From assembly GCA_017577895.1 (NCBI GenBank), contig PKQY01000030.1, positions 1 to 22,930 on the forward strand: 22,930 nt of DNA. Reading direction: 5' to 3'. This document shows positions 1 to 6,096 of the stretch, piece after piece. The stretch's first letter is position 1; every line of letters starts with the position of its first letter. The translations under genes were made by a program, and so were the position numbers. The notes under the pieces were generated by a model that ran no database searches, was not told the DNA's origin, and worked only from the letters and a program-made list of their open reading frames with translations. This stretch comes from Bacillota bacterium. GTDB taxonomy: Bacteria > Bacillota > Bacilli > ZCTH02-B2.

Positions 1-1
1 G

Positions 2-43
2 CGCCTGATCATCGCCCGTTCGCTGCTGCCGGAACTGCGTTGA
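2..43 (+). CDS. C-terminal tail of an upstream gene (partial)
   Basis: Only the last 13 codons and a TGA stop are inside the window; the readable tail is RLIIARSLLPELR. The reading frame is open to the window edge and the next gene starts 33 bases later without an obvious promoter, so the two are probably co-transcribed. The fragment is too short to identify, and it could be a chance open frame. Confidence 0.35.
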   Translation, partial: RLIIARSLLPELR

Positions 44-76
44 CAAGCTGAAGAAAGAACGGGAGGAAGCAGCTCG

Positions 77-793
77 ATGACAACACAACGGTCAAAGCCT
101 GGATTTTTCTTCATCCACGGAGCAGGGGGGACGGCCCGTAAATGGCGGCGTACGACACCCGCGTTGTCCGATGTGCCGTGGCAGGCGGTGAACCTTCCGG
201 GCCACGGTCCAGACAGTCCAGCGGTGAACACGATTCAGCCCAGTATCGAAGCCTATGCCGAATCGCTCGTACCCCGGCTGACGGAGGAGGTCATTGTCGT
301 CGGCCATTCCATGGGCGGTTTGATCGCGTTGGAGTTGGCGGTGCGCTCGCCTCAAGTGGCCGGGGTCGTCCTGGCCGCCAGCCACGTCCGCTTGCCCGTC
401 CATCCCAAGATTTTGTCACAATTGGCCGAAGGGGAATTTCCCGAATCGCTGTTTCGGGCTTCCTACAGCAAGACGGTGGACGCCGCGTTGTTGGAAGAGG
501 AACGGCAAGAGCTGGCGCTGAATCCGATTGCGGTCATCCATGCGGATTTTTTGAGTTGCGACAACTACCGTCAAGGCCCCCAAACACTCGGGCAACTGAA
601 CGTGCCGGTGCTGGCGGTTTACGGTGCCGAAGACCGCTTGCTGCCGCCGGATGCGGAGCAGGAGCTGCGGCAACTGAAGCCGGACGCGCAAGTGGTGACG
701 ATTCCCGAGGCCGGTCATTACGTTATGTTGGAACAACCGGCGGCGTTTGTGGAAGCGATCCGAAAATTTCGGGAACATTTCGGCAAAGCCTGA
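77..793 (+). CDS. alpha/beta hydrolase fold protein
   Basis: A 238-residue soluble hydrolase of the alpha/beta fold (BioH/MenH-like size), with no signal peptide. The oxyanion-hole motif HGAGG is at residues 14-18, the nucleophile elbow GHSMGG is at 76-81 with Ser78, the acid is probably Asp186 in the GAEDRLLP stretch, and the catalytic His is His214 in GHYVMLEQP. All three triad members are therefore present. A GGGAGG ribosome site lies about 10 bases before the ATG. The substrate cannot be told from sequence; the family includes esterases, lipases and C-C bond hydrolases. The gene follows an upstream frame closely and is followed by a hairpin at its stop codon, so it is probably the last gene of an operon that starts outside the window. 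Confidence 0.85.
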   Translation: MTTQRSKPGFFFIHGAGGTARKWRRTTPALSDVPWQAVNLPGHGPDSPAVNTIQPSIEAYAESLVPRLTEEVIVVGHSMGGLIALELAVRSPQVAGVVLAASHVRLPVHPKILSQLAEGEFPESLFRASYSKTVDAALLEEERQELALNPIAVIHADFLSCDNYRQGPQTLGQLNVPVLAVYGAEDRLLPPDAEQELRQLKPDAQVVTIPEAGHYVMLEQPAAFVEAIRKFREHFGKA

Positions 794-808
794 ACGTCCG
801 GCTTTGCC
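782..808 (+). terminator. perfect 9-bp hairpin over the hydrolase stop codon
   Basis: GGCAAAGCC (782-790) and GGCTTTGCC (800-808) form a perfect stem with a 9-base loop containing the TGA stop. It is followed by TTCCT and then A/T-rich sequence rather than a clean T run, so it is a terminator-like or 3'-stabilising hairpin rather than a certain intrinsic terminator. Confidence 0.45.
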
Positions 809-816
809 TTCCTAAA

Positions 817-1348
817 ATTAACAAAATATTTTCAAGTAAATGCCCGGAAGGCGAAGCGCGCATCCAGGCTCTGATTGCTTTGCAATTGTTAGTGGCCCTT
901 ATTTTTCTCGTGATAGGGTTTAAGGGCGTCATGGCGGCCATATACAACGAGTTTGCGGCTACCGGACGGGTTTGGACGATGCCGGTGACGATTTTGACCG
1001 GGCGGCGCTGGGCTTTTTCATGATGTTTTCCAAGACCGCTTCCTTTGCGGGAACGATACAGTTTCTTCCGTTACGTCGCCCAATACGGGATCGCGGTTCC
1101 CTTCGCCGTTGCCTACATTTTTGGTATCATGATCGGTGATATCTATGCGTTATTTGGCCATCGAGATGTTGCGGGAAGAAGGAACGCTGCAAATGGGGAT
1201 TGCCGCCATTACCGGTGCCGTGCTGGCCAGCAAAGGCGCCGCTTGGGGACTCGGAGTCGGCATCATCTTGTGGCTGTTGTTGGAACGGGATTGGTTCAAA
1301 CCAACGAAGACACCCAACGTGGCTCATGATGCAAATATCGACGCGTAG
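817..1348 (+). pseudogene. frameshifted small membrane protein gene
   Basis: Protein-like, hydrophobic sequence continues through this stretch but hops between frames. One frame gives a clear membrane helix (ALIALQLLVALIFLVIGFKG, about 873-932) and runs to about 983. A second frame reads DDFDRAALGFFMMFSKTASF (about 985-1045). The first frame resumes as FFRYVAQYGIAVPFAVAYIF (about 1060-1120). A third frame carries a further hydrophobic C-terminus (MGIAAITGAVLASKGAAWGL onward, ending 1348). At least three indels would join them into one integral membrane protein of roughly 160-170 residues. No start codon with a ribosome site is visible. Decay of a non-essential gene and local sequencing or assembly error are both possible. 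I do not recognise the family. The next gene starts 44 bases downstream. Confidence 0.55.
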
Positions 1349-1392
1349 ACGTACGGAGCGAACGGCACGGTTGGATGCAAGGAGTGAAACGC

Positions 1393-2208
1393 ATGCGGGT
1401 GCAGATTCGTCGCCTCAACCAACAAGACAAAATCACGTTGCAGGAAACGGCCGGGCTGGCCATCGTGACACTGCACCGGCCCCAATCCCGCAACGCGTTA
1501 ACGGTCCAAATGTGGGAAGAATTGGCAGAAGTGGTGAAAAAAGCGGCCGCCAATCCGAAAAACCGGGTGTTGCTGTTGCGGGGTTCGGGTGAACAGTTTA
1601 CGTCCGGGTCGGATTTGAAGGAGTTTTATCAGATGGAACTGGCCGAAGCCGAAGCGGCTTTCCGCGTCATGGACCAGGCGATTTCCGCCGTGGAACGGCT
1701 TCCTTTTCCCACGGTGGCGGTCATCAACGGGCCGGCCATGGGGGCCGGTTTGCAATTGGCGTTAGCGTGCGATTTGCGCATTGGTTCCCCGTTGGCCAAA
1801 ATGGGCATGCCGGTCAGCCGCCTTGGCATCACGTTGGATATGAGCTTTACGAAGCGGCTGGTCGACTTGATCGGCCCCAGCCGGACGAAAGACATGGTCT
1901 ACACGAACCGAATTTTTTCCGCCGAGGAATGTTTGCAAATCGGCCTGTTGAATTACTTGGTCGCGGAAGAAGAGCTGGACCGGTTTGCCGTGGAAAAAGC
2001 GTATTTGATCGCAAGTCAATCGGCCGCTTCCTTGCGGGCGGTGAAGCGAAATGTGGCGCAACTGTCGCCGCGTCCGGAAGTGGCCTGGGAAGATTCCCAG
2101 TACCGTTTTGTGGATCCGGTGGATTTTCCTGTCGGCGTCGCCTCGTTTGTCGACAAAAAACCGCCCCGTTTTCCTCGTCCCGGGAAAAAGGATGAGGTGG
2201 AGGGATAA
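1393..2208 (+). CDS. enoyl-CoA hydratase/isomerase (crotonase) family protein, atypical active site
   Basis: A 271-residue crotonase-fold protein acting on acyl-CoA thioesters. The start is set at ATG 1393 because AAGGAG (1379-1384) sits 8 bases before it; the ATG at 1375 would overlap that site. The oxyanion-hole region FTSGSDL (residues 69-75) and GPAMGAGL (113-120) are present, and the C-terminal FVDKKPPRF matches the usual crotonase end. Both hydratase glutamates (Glu144 and Glu164 of rat mitochondrial enoyl-CoA hydratase) are replaced, by Gln121 and Val141. An aspartate, Asp149 in GITLD, lies where PaaG and dienoyl-CoA isomerases keep a catalytic acid. I infer an isomerase-like or other CoA-ester reaction rather than plain crotonyl-CoA hydration. 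It is not next to the other fatty-acid genes of the window. Confidence 0.85.
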   Translation: MRVQIRRLNQQDKITLQETAGLAIVTLHRPQSRNALTVQMWEELAEVVKKAAANPKNRVLLLRGSGEQFTSGSDLKEFYQMELAEAEAAFRVMDQAISAVERLPFPTVAVINGPAMGAGLQLALACDLRIGSPLAKMGMPVSRLGITLDMSFTKRLVDLIGPSRTKDMVYTNRIFSAEECLQIGLLNYLVAEEELDRFAVEKAYLIASQSAASLRAVKRNVAQLSPRPEVAWEDSQYRFVDPVDFPVGVASFVDKKPPRFPRPGKKDEVEG

Positions 2209-2256
2209 AGACGCTCAGGATTTGACGGAGGGGCCTGAAGTCGATGTGCGTGGATG

Positions 2257-2295
2257 AAGCTGTCGGATGTCAGAAACGTCCGGCGGCTTTTTTTT
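2257..2295 (+). terminator. intrinsic terminator after the crotonase gene
   Basis: An 11-bp stem (2257-2267 with 2279-2289, including two G-U pairs) with an 11-base loop is followed by a run of eight T. It lies 49 bases after the crotonase stop. Confidence 0.85.
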
Positions 2296-2337
2296 GTGAA
2301 CATTTCTCAACAAATCCATTTCGTCAATGGAATTATG

Positions 2338-2366
2338 ATGTATATATACATAATTTATGGTATATT
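2338..2366 (+). promoter_or_regulatory. putative extended -10 promoter of the chemoreceptor gene with an overlapping palindrome
   Basis: An extended -10 box, TGgTATATT (2358-2366), lies in very AT-rich sequence about 75 bases before the chemoreceptor start. No good -35 box is seen; that position is occupied by the 14-base perfect palindrome ATGTATATATACAT (2338-2351). No sigma-D (TAAA/GCCGATAA) motility promoter was found. Confidence 0.4.
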
Positions 2367-2441
2367 TTAACTATAGCGCTTTTATTAATTTCATCATTAT
2401 CCTACGGGACATCGGGATGCGGCTTATAGGGAGGAGTTGTT

Positions 2442-4178
2442 TTGAAATTTTCAATCAAGTTTAAATTCATTGTCGTCTGTTGTCTCTTACTGATTTTTCC
2501 CAGCGTCGTCGTCGGCAGTGTCGGGTACGTTCTGTCCCGCCAAGGGCTTCATGAGCAAATGGAAGCCAATTTACAGAACAGTGTGCGCATGGCGGTGGAA
2601 CTCATCCGCGCGCAGCAGGAGTTGGTCAAGAGTGGCGAACGTTCCTTGGCTGAAGCCCAGGAATTCGTCAAAGAGACGTTGTTGGGGCCGAAACAGGCGG
2701 ACGGGACGCGTCCCATGAATACAGGAATGGATTTTGGGCCGAACGGCTATTTTTATATATTGGACGTCAACGGCGTGTTGCTGGCGCATCCGAATCGGGA
2801 AGGCGAAAGTCTTTGGGACGAACAAGACGAGCGGGGCCGGTATTTCATCCGTGAAGTCATCCAACGGGCCCAGGAAGGCGGCGGATTGACGACGTACGAT
2901 TGGCCGTTGCCCCAAAACCCGAATCGGATTGAACAAAAGGTCGTCTACTCGGTGTTGGAGCCCGATTGGGGTTGGGTTGTGGCGGTGGGCGCGTACACGA
3001 AAGAAATTAACCGCTACGCCAACTTGCTCGTGAATGTGTTGGTGCTGACGCTCGGCATCGTCATACTGCTGGGCGGGGTGGGGGCTTACTTTTATGCCAA
3101 CCGCGTGTCCCAGGTGATTCGTCAGTTGGTGCGGCAGATGGAAGCGGTGGCCGGCGGCGATCTGACGTTGCCGGAATTGTCCATTTCCAGCCGTGACGAG
3201 CTGGGGGACTTGACGCGTCACGTCAACGAGATGGTCGGCCAATTGCGGGCCATGTTGCAGCAAGTGAACCATACGGCGGCGCAAGTGGCGGCCGCGTCAG
3301 AACAACTGCTGGCCAGCAGCGAAGAGACGACACAGGCCGCGGAGCAAATCAGCGAGGCCATGAATCATGTGGTTGACGGTTCCGAAAAGCAAGCGGAGCA
3401 CATTGAACAGGCCAACAGGGTCGTGGGCGAGATGATGGAGCGGTTGGCCCACGCCGTCCATGAAGTGGAACAGGTGCAGCATGATTCGGTGCAGAGTGCT
3501 CGTCTGGCCGAAGAAGGCCGCGAGATGATGGCCAAGTCGCAGCAACAGATGAACCGCATCGGGGAGACGAACCGGCTGATGAACGAAGTCATTCGCTCGT
3601 TGCAAGAGAAAGCGGCCCGCATCGGTGAAGTGGTCACGTGGATTACCAACATTGCCGAACAGACCCATTTGTTGAGTTTGAATGCGGCCATCGAGGCGGC
3701 GCGGGCGGGCGAACACGGCCGCGGATTTTCGGTGGTGGCGGATGAAGTGCGGAAATTGGCCGATCAGTCGAAATCCGCCGGCGATCAAGTCGTGGCTTTG
3801 ATCGGACAAATTCAACAGGAAGTGGCCCGTACCGTCGGGGCCGTCGAACAAAATACGGCGGCGGTGGAGTCGGGCATTCGGCTGTCCCAGCAGGCCGGGG
3901 AATCGTTCCGGGCCATCGCAGAGCAAATCAGCGGGTTGAACAAGCGGATCCACCAAGTCGGTGACGCCATGGCGATGATGCGGGACGGGGCAGAAAAGCT
4001 TGTGACGGTTATGGAACAAGTGTGGAAAATTTCTCAAGAGACGACGGGGTATTCGGAACAGGTGGCCGCTTCGTCGGAACAACAGTCGGCGGCCATGGAA
4101 CAAGTGACGTCCATGGCGACGGCGTTGAACGATACGGCCGGCAACCTGCAGACGTTGGTCGAACGGTTCAAATTGTGA
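2442..4178 (+). CDS. methyl-accepting chemotaxis protein with extracellular Cache domain
   Basis: A 578-residue transmembrane chemoreceptor that would relay ligand signals to CheA/CheW. In order: a cytoplasmic basic start; membrane helix 1 at about residues 9-31; an extracellular ligand domain at about 35-190 with single-Cache features (GYFYILDVNGVLLAHP at 102-117 and DWGWVVAVGAY at 175-185); membrane helix 2 at about 193-219; a HAMP linker to about 275; then a long coiled-coil signalling domain. The conserved hairpin tip is at about 400-443 (TNIAEQTHLLSLNAAIEAAR then GRGFSVVADEVRKLA). It starts with TTG, backed by an AGGGAGGAG ribosome site 6-7 bases upstream. The Gln/Glu-rich helices at 290-310 and 535-555 are where methylation sites normally lie. 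It is preceded by a terminator and its own AT-rich promoter, so it is probably transcribed alone. The ligand is unknown; no C-terminal CheR-tethering pentapeptide is visible. Confidence 0.95.
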   Translation: MKFSIKFKFIVVCCLLLIFPSVVVGSVGYVLSRQGLHEQMEANLQNSVRMAVELIRAQQELVKSGERSLAEAQEFVKETLLGPKQADGTRPMNTGMDFGPNGYFYILDVNGVLLAHPNREGESLWDEQDERGRYFIREVIQRAQEGGGLTTYDWPLPQNPNRIEQKVVYSVLEPDWGWVVAVGAYTKEINRYANLLVNVLVLTLGIVILLGGVGAYFYANRVSQVIRQLVRQMEAVAGGDLTLPELSISSRDELGDLTRHVNEMVGQLRAMLQQVNHTAAQVAAASEQLLASSEETTQAAEQISEAMNHVVDGSEKQAEHIEQANRVVGEMMERLAHAVHEVEQVQHDSVQSARLAEEGREMMAKSQQQMNRIGETNRLMNEVIRSLQEKAARIGEVVTWITNIAEQTHLLSLNAAIEAARAGEHGRGFSVVADEVRKLADQSKSAGDQVVALIGQIQQEVARTVGAVEQNTAAVESGIRLSQQAGESFRAIAEQISGLNKRIHQVGDAMAMMRDGAEKLVTVMEQVWKISQETTGYSEQVAASSEQQSAAMEQVTSMATALNDTAGNLQTLVERFKL

Positions 4179-4191
4179 CGGACGTTTTCCA

Positions 4192-4221
4192 TGATATCGG
4201 GCGCTCCGCCGCGTCATACTA
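4192..4221 (+). promoter_or_regulatory. putative sigma-G-type promoter of splB
   Basis: CATACTA (4215-4221) is a full match to the sigma-G -10 consensus CATWMTA, and TGATA lies 18 bases upstream (4192-4196) as a weak -35. In B. subtilis the spl genes are known to be sigma-G dependent. A transcript starting about 7 bases downstream (near 4228) would have a leader of some 28 bases and would lack the left arm of the surrounding hairpin. Confidence 0.5.
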
Positions 4222-4252
4222 AATTCATCCCCTGCGGAAAAAGGAGCGCCCG
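4198..4252 (+). promoter_or_regulatory. hairpin sequestering the splB ribosome binding site
   Basis: CGGGCGCTCC (4198-4207) and GGAGCGCCCG (4243-4252) form a perfect 10-bp stem; an inner 4-bp stem CCGC/GCGG (4209-4212 with 4234-4237) can extend it. The right arm contains the GGAG core of the splB ribosome site, and the start codon lies 3 bases beyond. There is no T run afterwards, so it is not an intrinsic terminator. Only transcripts that begin upstream, for example read-through from the chemoreceptor gene, could form it. Confidence 0.7.
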
Positions 4253-4255
4253 AAA

Positions 4256-5296
4256 ATGAATGTTATTGCTCCGACGCTGTTTATGCCGGAACAAGTGTAT
4301 TTTGAACCGGACGCGTTGGAATACCCTTTAGGGAAAACGTTGTATCGACGGATGCTGGACGCTCGTGTGCCCATCCGCATGACGACGAGCCATAATCAAG
4401 TGCGGGGTTTGTCGGGAAAAACCGACGCCCAGACGTATCGCATCGCCAAGAAAACGTTGGTGGTTGGGGTTAAGCGGTCGTTGAAATTCGAGCCGTCCAA
4501 ACCGTCGGCGGAATATGCCTTGCCTTTGGCCACCGGTTGCATGGCCCATTGCCATTATTGTTATTTGAACACGAATTTGAGCACAAAGCCTTACGTCCGG
4601 GTGTATGTCAACGTCGAGGAAATTTTGGCCCAGGCGAAACGGTACATCGAAGAGCGGGCGCCGGAGGTGACCCGTTTTGAAGCCGCCTGTACGTCGGACC
4701 CGTTGGCGGTGGAACATTTGACCGGCAGCTTGCAACAGGCCATTCGGTTCATGGCGGACCAACTGTACGGGAGGCTTCGCTTTGTCACCAAGTTTCACTT
4801 TGTCGAACCGTTGCTTTCTATTCCCCACGGGGGGCATACGCGCATCCGCTTTAGTGTCAATGCCGATTTTGTGGTGAAATATTTTGAACCGTCTACTTCT
4901 CCTTTGGATTTAAGAATCGAAGCGGCGGAAAAAGTGGCCCGGGCCGGATACCCTATCGGTTTCATTGTTGCGCCGCTGTATCGGTTCGAGGGCTGGCAAC
5001 AGCAATATGTTCAATTGCTGGAGCGGTTGGCCCGCAGGCCGTCGTTGACGAATCACGACGATGTGACGTTTGAACTCATCCAGCATCGGTTTACGGCGGT
5101 GGCTAAATCGGTTATCTTACAACGGTATCCGAAAACGAAGCTGGTCATGGATGAAGAGAAGCGGAAAATCAAAAGGGGGAAATACGGCCGGGCCAAGTAC
5201 GTGTATCGGGACGAGGAGGCCGCCGAGTTACAACACGTGTTAGAGGCGGCCATTGCCCGCTGTTTTCCCCAAGCGCGAATCGAATATTTTACATGA
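4256..5296 (+). CDS. splB: spore photoproduct lyase
   Basis: A 346-residue radical-SAM enzyme that repairs the thymine dimer specific to UV-irradiated spores (5-thyminyl-5,6-dihydrothymine) back to two thymines during germination. The [4Fe-4S] motif CxxxCxxC is at Cys95, Cys99 and Cys102 (GCMAHCHYCYLNT). Cys145, in FEAACTSDPLAVEHLTG, matches the catalytic hydrogen-donor cysteine (Cys141 of B. subtilis SplB). Length matches the family (about 340). The ATG at 4256 follows AAAGGAG (4240-4246) by 9 bases. No splA-like regulator gene is visible directly upstream, unlike B. subtilis. The ribosome site is embedded in a hairpin and a sigma-G-like -10 lies in the loop, which suggests forespore-limited expression. 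Confidence 0.95.
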   Translation: MNVIAPTLFMPEQVYFEPDALEYPLGKTLYRRMLDARVPIRMTTSHNQVRGLSGKTDAQTYRIAKKTLVVGVKRSLKFEPSKPSAEYALPLATGCMAHCHYCYLNTNLSTKPYVRVYVNVEEILAQAKRYIEERAPEVTRFEAACTSDPLAVEHLTGSLQQAIRFMADQLYGRLRFVTKFHFVEPLLSIPHGGHTRIRFSVNADFVVKYFEPSTSPLDLRIEAAEKVARAGYPIGFIVAPLYRFEGWQQQYVQLLERLARRPSLTNHDDVTFELIQHRFTAVAKSVILQRYPKTKLVMDEEKRKIKRGKYGRAKYVYRDEEAAELQHVLEAAIARCFPQARIEYFT

Positions 5297-5311
5297 GCTG
5301 CGGTTCAGGCA

Positions 5312-5352
5312 AAACCGGCTTGCCCCCATAAGCAATGGAGAAAGCCGGGTTT
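5312..5352 (+). terminator. possible weak terminator after splB
   Basis: AAACCGGCTT (5312-5321) pairs with AAGCCGGGTTT (5342-5352) with one bulged G. Only three T follow, and they overlap the -35 of the next promoter, so termination would be inefficient. Confidence 0.4.
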
Positions 5353-5380
5353 GACACCATCGGACTGCGGTATTTAAAAT
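5351..5380 (+). promoter_or_regulatory. sigma-A promoter of the 29-residue membrane peptide gene
   Basis: A perfect -35 TTGACA (5351-5356) and a near-consensus -10 TAAAAT (5375-5380) are separated by 18 bases. The expected start near 5387 gives a leader of about 30 bases to the TTG start at 5418. Confidence 0.6.
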
Positions 5381-5417
5381 ATTCTCAAACGTAAGATTCT
5401 GTAAGGAGATGGTCCCA

Positions 5418-5507
5418 TTGAAAAAATGGTTCGCCTGCCGTGAAAACGACCGCCTTTGGCTATACGCGGCTGTCGCTGCGTATGTGCTCATTGTGTTGCT
5501 CGATTAG
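5418..5507 (+). CDS. 29-residue single-helix membrane peptide
   Basis: A short gene with a complete expression signal set: promoter at 5351-5380, AAGGAG ribosome site at 5403-5408 nine bases before a TTG start, and a hairpin with T-rich tail 12 bases after the TAG. The peptide begins MKKWFACRENDR (basic and polar, one Cys at position 7) and continues as a membrane helix, LWLYAAVAAYVLIVLLD. The positive N-terminus predicts an N-in, C-out orientation. I do not recognise a family. Small membrane peptides of this size include spore-associated proteins, regulators of larger membrane complexes and type I toxins; I see no convincing antisense promoter to support the last. It lies just after splB but has its own promoter. 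Confidence 0.6.
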   Translation: MKKWFACRENDRLWLYAAVAAYVLIVLLD

Positions 5508-5860
5508 TAAACGCCATTTGTCCTTTTACAGGACATTTTGTATTTTTCCAGAACCCGCCATACTTTGGCGGTGTCCAAAATCTACAGTTGTTCCGGGTTG
5601 ATGACGGATATTTTTCCAACAGATGGGGAATGAGTTCCGAAGTGTAGTACGTGAGCGGGTGGGAATGCCCAACATTCCACGGGGTACAGTTCGGCGTATT
5701 AGCGGCTCGCGTTTCTCCACAGTTCCTGGAGGCGGTGCCGTTTTTTTATGGTTTTCACTCCGTCTTTGATGTGGTGTCGTTTTGCTGTGTTCATCCCGCC
5801 GAAACTCGTTGACTCATGCGGAACCAAGATGAGCCAGATGTTCAGCACGAGAACCTCCTC
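5504..5860 (-). pseudogene. possible decayed minus-strand coding sequence
   Basis: One minus-strand frame across this stretch is protein-like but carries two in-frame stops. It starts at GTG 5848 after a GAGGAGG ribosome-like site (AGGAGG at 5854-5859), reads as 49 codons to a TAA at 5699-5701 (VLNIWLILVPHEST near the start, RLQELWRNASR at the end). It continues in the same frame as YAELYPVECWAFPPAHVLH to a TAG near 5583, then as ILDTAKVWRVLEKYKMSCK to a TAA at 5504-5506. The composition suggests a degraded gene, but no family is recognisable. The first 49 codons could instead be a small intact gene. Chance remains a serious alternative. Confidence 0.25.
5519..5547 (+). terminator. terminator of the 29-residue peptide gene
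   Basis: TGTCCT (5519-5524) and AGGACA (5530-5535) form a 6-bp stem with a 5-base loop, followed by a T-rich tail TTTTGTATTTTT. The stem is short, so strength is moderate. Confidence 0.55.
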
Positions 5861-5928
5861 ACCGTCCAAATTTCACCGGAGCGATTGGTCGAATATATTA
5901 TCAAATATTTTTAATTATTATGATTCAT

Positions 5929-5937
5929 TGTTATAAT
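5929..5937 (+). promoter_or_regulatory. extended -10 promoter of the 39-residue protein and membrane protein pair
   Basis: TGtTATAAT (5929-5937) is a perfect extended -10 within AT-rich DNA; the -35 position (TTTAAT, about 5910-5915) is weak, as is common with extended -10 promoters. The start codon of the first gene is 26 bases downstream of the box. Confidence 0.55.
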
Positions 5938-5962
5938 CTATATATGTAGAGGTGAAGGAAAA

Positions 5963-6082
5963 ATGCCCCGATTGCCGAAAAGAGGTCCCTTCCCGAAATC
6001 ATATCAACAAGCCATTTTGGACAACATCCGCCGACATATGGAGCGGTTGGCGTCCGAAAAAAAGATCCGGTGGCCGCATTAG
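5963..6082 (+). CDS. small basic 39-residue protein, function unknown
   Basis: A short gene with an AGAGGTGAAGG ribosome site 7 bases before its ATG and an extended -10 promoter just upstream. The product begins MPRLPKRGPFPKSYQQ and continues into a strongly basic, probably helical segment (ILDNIRRHMERLASEKK), ending RWPH. It has no membrane segment, signal peptide or cysteine. Its stop lies 14 bases before the start of a membrane protein gene whose ribosome site overlaps this stop codon, so the two are probably translated from one message and may act together. I do not recognise the family. Confidence 0.6.
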   Translation: MPRLPKRGPFPKSYQQAILDNIRRHMERLASEKKIRWPH

Positions 6083-6096
6083 GGAGGCCGGGAGAC

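Larger units (their letters stand above)
5508..5962. other. 455-base structured intergenic stretch
   Basis: No convincing plus-strand gene is present. It holds three small perfect hairpins (5519-5535, 5555-5571 and 5662-5678). A possible multi-branch fold spans about 5700-5747: AGCGGC pairs with GCCGTT, enclosing CTCCA/TGGAG, followed by seven T at 5741-5747. A strongly AT-rich promoter region occupies 5885-5945. A decayed minus-strand frame is listed separately. A small untranslated RNA ending at the T run is conceivable but unsupported by a clear promoter. Confidence 0.4.

Noticed and set aside
142..800. First two thirds of a plus-strand frame running 142-1023
   Set aside because: This part is out of frame with the intact hydrolase gene. 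Only the segment after about 817 looks like real protein and is reported as part of the broken membrane gene.
3297..4217. 306-codon minus-strand open frame opposite the chemoreceptor
   Set aside because: It fully overlaps the conserved signalling domain and lacks any start signal or motif.
5720..5747. T-box-like or riboswitch-like sequence GGCGGTGCCG before T7
   Set aside because: It does not match the T-box core, and no regulated gene follows closely; the next gene has its own promoter some 180 bases later.
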